64,000 bases of DNA from contig JAECYW010000011.1 of NCBI GenBank assembly GCA_023014335.1, positions 496,001 through 560,000 of the forward strand, written 5' to 3'. Origin of the DNA: Galerina marginata (Eukaryota > Basidiomycota > Agaricomycetes > Agaricales > Galerinaceae). Shown here piece by piece: positions 60,087 to 64,000 of this stretch. Within the stretch, counting starts at the first letter, position 1. Each line of letters opens with the position of its first letter. Position numbers and translations under genes: made by a program. The notes beneath the pieces are model-generated. The model was not told where the DNA came from. It was given only the letters and a program-made list of their open reading frames with translations, and ran no database searches.

Positions 60087-60323
60087 CAGCTAGTTGCAAA
60101 TCAATAGGCCAGATTCGAGGAGCGTTGATCTATAGCGGTTTGTTTGTTTTGACTGCTGTGCCTGGTTACCGCAGCTTAGCCGACCTTGGCCGGTATTTGC
60201 TTTTGATCTTTGGCTGTCGGCTCCAGGTAATGCAGCATTCTGATTGGTTGAAAGGCTAGCTCCGCCCGAAAACACTGTAGATGAACGTTGATGAGAACTG
60301 GCCTATTGATTTGCAACTAGCTG
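60087..60323. mobile_element. 237-bp TIR element (MITE)
   Basis: Terminal inverted repeats begin CAGCTAGTTGCAAATCAATA at both ends and are perfect for about 26 bp, with weaker complementarity (cgttgatctatag / tgtagatgaacg) further in. No coding capacity and no clear target duplication. Superfamily not assignable by eye. Confidence 0.75.
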
Positions 60324-60957
60324 TCATGGTAGTCTCGGCTACCCATACTCTAACAGGACGAGTTCCCAATCGGGAACACTCACCGTGAGAGTCTGGGATG
60401 CTTCCAGCACCTGCAAGGTGGTTATGCGTTCAGGGATTTCGGCGTTCTTGTCGAGTTCATGTTCGATGATGTGCATCTTGCAAAGCCTCTTTTTACACAT
60501 CCACTCTGCACGTCCCATTCATTGTAATGTTTTAGTCTGCATACAATTACTCTAGTGACATGTTTTCTACTATGGCTTGCCCCTTCCGTACACAAATTCC
60601 AATGTCGACAGAGTTTTTTTGGTTGTTGATGACTCTGGATCGACAGTGAGTGCAACAGCTTGTTTAATCGATGTACGTAGCTGTTTTCGATTCTAGTCTG
60701 ACATCCCAGTTTTCAATTCCAGTGTTTGAATCTTTTGCTTAAGTATGGGGATGAATTATGACTCAGACCAAGTTGCAACTTGATTTCAGATTTACTAACA
60801 TCAAGACGGACAAGATGACACATAGACAACTCTCTGTGAGCATTAGCCTACTCAGCCTCAGAAAGATTACAGACAGAGAACTTCTATTGGCAATCGCTAT
60901 TAAGAATAGAGGCCAAAGTGATAATTATCAGGGCGTTTGATGGGCAGTCAGCCTGTT
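60324..60957. other. intergenic, nothing supported
   Basis: Short open frames only; no domain, repeat or RNA recognised. Confidence 0.35.
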
Positions 60958-61500
60958 ACGAGTCCTATTTATAGGGCTCGTTCTTTTATGATTCTTGACC
61001 CACCCAAATTTTGGGCCTGCATTACGTTCATTTAGCTGGCAAACCCCGGGATCTATTTTTAGTTCCGCTTCTATTCCCGTTGTTGTCGGTGTTCGACTTC
61101 AAGCTCTCACCACCATTCCACCATTCCACTTCCACGTCCCACCAGCCTCATCTACATGCCCGAGTCGACGCTCAGCATTGCTCCGAGTGCCCCTCCCCTC
61201 CAATAGGGATGTGGGCCGGAAATTGAAGAAATTCGGGTGGGGAGAATACACCAGGTAACCACTCTCATTATGCAGCTGACCCATACCTCGCCCAAATCCC
61301 AGCACCGGTCTCCGTCAACATGGCGAACGCAGCCCGCGTGCCAGCCCGCGTTCACCTCCTCCACCTCCGTGTATGTGGTCACAGTCTCGCCAGCCCGTTC
61401 GTTCCTCAAGACCCTCAAATGTATGGTGTCTTTTTTATTGCTTATATGTACTTTTCAACTAATATCATTATCTTTTAACTAGGTTTCACGATACGAATTC
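60958..61500 (-). repeat. dispersed repeat, inverted copy of about 48840-49276
   Basis: Starts at the palindrome acgagtcctatttatagggctcgt and runs outward through ttcttttatgattc..gacccaccc, ggcaaaccccgg, ctatttttagttcc, gttgttgtcggtgttcg to acatataagc, each matching the reverse complement of the 49-kb copy. Moderate identity with indels. Confidence 0.6.
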
Positions 61501-62691
61501 ATGCCAAATGACCCGCTGCCAACTCCCCCTACCTTCCAACCTCAGGGCTGTGGGTCGACATTCGGACGGCGGCAGCTCAACGGAGAGATGGAACGCAAGG
61601 GGAGACCCAGGATGTGGGAGACCCGCTAGTTGCGTCATGAAACAAGTCCCGTAGATTCATTTCACTTTACCTATTCCCGCCCCCCCAATGCTCATCCTTT
61701 GACCCCAAACCCAGCCACACATCCTCCACCCACCGGCACCTTGTCGATCTCCGTGCTGCTACCCGTATGCCCCCACCTCGACGACCATGCCCGCGGAACC
61801 TAAACGAGCAGCAGCTGCACTGCTTGCCTGCACGACAACAACAGGCAGAACACCAGCAGGGACACTGCTGGTGGTGCTGCTGGGATGTGAAGATGCGGAG
61901 GCGGTGCGCTAGCATAAGTATGTGTTCCTGCTCGCACTCGTCAATCAATCCAGGCCTCCCATTGACGCCAACTCTGCATTGAAGCAGGCCGACTCACCGA
62001 GCACAAGCACTCCCCGCATCCGTCAGCCGTCACTGTTCAAGACGACGTCGCTGTCAGACGGATGGGGCATAGGGAAGCCGTGTAGGAGGAGCTGCTGCTC
62101 GTTGGCTGCGCGGGTGTTGGAGCACCGGCAACCAGTAATGCTCGCACTTGCGCTGAGCTACACCCCGCTAGAGGAGGAGACAAGACAAATGGCTGTCGTT
62201 AGTCTCCTCATTCCACCCCGTTCGACTAGGCAGCCGCGTCATTACCCCGGCCCACCGTCGTTTGTTGTGGTCCCACCCCAACTCATCTCTCCACAGCCCA
62301 CCATGTTAGCCGTCCATCCTCGGACAGGCTGAGGAATAGCGGCAGCAGCACCACATTGAGGCTGCTGCTTGGGGTTACGGCGCCGGTGGCGAAGCAAGCG
62401 GGACTGCTACGGTCGCCATATTTCTCCAACACCCCTACTTTGGTTTGCAACCGAATGCCCGCGACGAGATATAGCAGCACACTGCTTTATCTCACCGTCT
62501 ACATACGTTCGCTACTGCCAATTGCTGTCCTTACCATAGGTGGGATCAGCCTTGCAAGGGATACCGCGAGTCTTTATCCCAGCCCTATATTTCCCTACAA
62601 ACTGTGCTATGTAGTCAATAGAAAATGTATATAAGATATAAAATATGTTTAACAAATGATCTAACCGTAAGAAAGACATCGAGGTTGCTAG
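61501..62691. other. intergenic, nothing supported
   Basis: Low-complexity CAG-like words at 61800-61900. No gene model with consistent splicing was found. Confidence 0.35.
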
Positions 62692-63051
62692 CTAGGCCAT
62701 TCTGATAGGATTTCCACTTAAATTTGGTACCATTAGATTTGGATTTACTCTGTAAATTACATCCACATATATATACATAGGTCCGTCCTGAGGGCAGGCT
62801 TGGAATACGCGAAGCTGGGAGGAAGAGTCGGCATCCAATTCAAAAAGGGATGCAATGATGCGGCCCATGTCGTCGGGGAGCGTATTGTACCTAGATACAG
62901 TCAGATGGATCAAAGACATCATTATTATGAGTAAAAAGATAAAGTGCTTACTTGGGGGTGCATTGATATCCTTGAGCTGGTATCCCGGATGAGCAAAGAA
63001 GAGGCAGAGATAGTGGTTGAGGACAGAACGACTTGCAATGACAACATTGCC
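62692..63051 (-). CDS. partial two-exon gene fragment, function unknown
   Basis: The terminal exon 62890-62692 (stop at 62692-62694) joins in frame to an exon ending at 62952 through a 61-nt GT...AG intron. The joined protein contains SSGIPAQGYQCTPKYNTLPD and GRIIASLFELD, and ends with a hydrophobic-polar stretch ending NPIRMA. Upstream exons could not be traced beyond about 63051. It may be a decayed or partial gene; family not recognised. Confidence 0.35.
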   Translation of the reverse strand, partial: GNVVIASRSVLNHYLCLFFAHPGYQLKDINAPPSKHFIFLLIIMMSLIHLTVSRYNTLPDDMGRIIASLFELDADSSSQLRVFQACPQDGPMYIYVDVIYRVNPNLMVPNLSGNPIRMA

Positions 63052-63479
63052 CGACTGTTCGTGAGATTAGCCCTGTGATGACATCATGGACTTCTCCCAT
63101 CACTGTCGCGGCGAATTAGGGCACGTGACCACAACACATCTCCAATTCACGCGTCACACACGCGAAGCTGTTTTCCTCCGGACGCAGGAAGTCCAGTTTT
63201 GCTTCAAAAAAGTTTAAACTTCGCATAAATCTATGTAGTTAAGTTTTAAACAAGTAGACTGAAAAATACATTGAAATACTAGGGAGCTATCAGCTACAGT
63301 GCACAGACTCCGCTCAAAGAGGTCCTCATGGCAGGTGCAGTGAAGCCAATACCTATTGAAATATTGATGTCTTTCACATAGTTTAAGAATAAGTTTTTGA
63401 GTGCATTCTCTAAGTGTTCTTGAAAGGCAAGGGGCTAAATGTGCTCCTGGAATACATAAATGGAGGGATTTTTCGAATT

Positions 63480-63905
63480 TCAATTTTCAGGCCAGAAGAG
63501 AGGATGGGATGGAGCATAGCTACTTGATAGCTACACCAATTTTCAACCAAATCACTTGATTTTTTCGGGGTTGTGTGCCCATAGATAAAATTAAATATAA
63601 TCCTCAAGGACAACAGGGGCGCGTTGATTTTAAGTAGTTGAAACGACGGTTTGGGGACTTGTAAAGTAGAAAATTTATGTCTTAGCAGAAAGAATGGAGC
63701 ATGGGTACACCAATGGTTAGCCAAATCACTTGATTATTTTTGCTTTGTGTACACATAAATATTTCCAACTTAAATCCTCCAAGACAACAGGGTTGCATTG
63801 ACTTCTAAGTATTTGAAACAACGGTTTTTCGCATTTTGAAGCAACAAATTTGTGGCTTGGTACTAAATCACAATTCACGACTGGTGCTCCATTTTTTAAG
63901 TCAGA
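63480..63905 (+). repeat. 174-bp tandem repeat, about 2.4 copies
   Basis: The word aaatcacttgat at 63549 recurs at 63723, with matching context (tggagcat..tacaccaat, gacaacagggg/t..cg/attgactt, tttgaaac..acggttt). A third partial unit begins near 63825 (ttttgaagcaacaaatttgtggcttgg). Function unknown. Confidence 0.7.
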
Positions 63906-64000
63906 GACAAAGGACTGTACCATACAACAGACTTTATTTCTTCCTAGATTTTGGGAAAAATATACTTACATGAAAATAGGGGACTCAAGGGGGTTCGAAA

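Overview
The window is nuclear DNA of a filamentous basidiomycete, most likely an Agaricomycete. Genes are split by many introns of about 45-70 nt with GT...AG ends and CTAA/CTGAC-type branch sites. The gene content also fits: NACHT NLR-like ATPases with ankyrin arrays, BCS1-like AAA ATPases and flavin monooxygenases. I could not place it to order or species. Exon models were built by joining open frames at splice sites and checking that every exon length keeps frame.

Region 1 (about 0.3-13.7 kb) is ordinary gene space: a Sec2-type Rab exchange factor, a doubtful small membrane protein, a seven-exon 2-oxoglutarate/Fe(II) oxygenase, a short-chain dehydrogenase, a 13-exon acidic nuclear-type protein of unknown function divergent from the dehydrogenase, a gene-poor stretch of 4 kb, and an intronless NAD(P)-binding epimerase-like reductase.

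Region 2 (about 14-46 kb) is a large direct segmental duplication. Each unit runs: broken monooxygenase fragment, small repeated fragments, NACHT-ankyrin gene, flavin monooxygenase (FMO), BCS1-like AAA ATPase, all three genes on the minus strand. The two units have decayed in complementary ways. Unit A (14-28 kb) keeps an intact NACHT-ankyrin gene (15 repeats) but its FMO and BCS1 copies are pseudogenes. Unit B (28-46 kb) keeps intact FMO (624 aa) and BCS1 (1029 aa), but its NACHT-ankyrin copy (20 repeats) is interrupted by a 479-bp LTR mini-retroelement. That element has identical 144-bp LTRs and a primer-binding site complementary to its own predicted RNA 5' end, which suggests Tf1-like self-priming. 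A 333-bp tract is almost identical between units (1 mismatch) while its flanks have diverged, which points to gene conversion.

Region 3 (about 46-64 kb) is repeat-rich: a foldback element, a TA-flanked Tc1/mariner-type MITE, a tRNA-like gene, an inverted third copy of the FMO-BCS1 intergenic DNA, a second type of NACHT gene (992 aa, seven exons, no ankyrins), a 237-bp TIR element, GC-rich minisatellite-like sequence, and two inverted copies of a dispersed repeat 11.7 kb apart. A partial gene and a 174-bp tandem repeat lie near the right edge.

The picture is a dynamic NLR locus: duplication, gene conversion, repeat-number change and transposition act on an immune-type receptor together with two metabolic/organelle genes.
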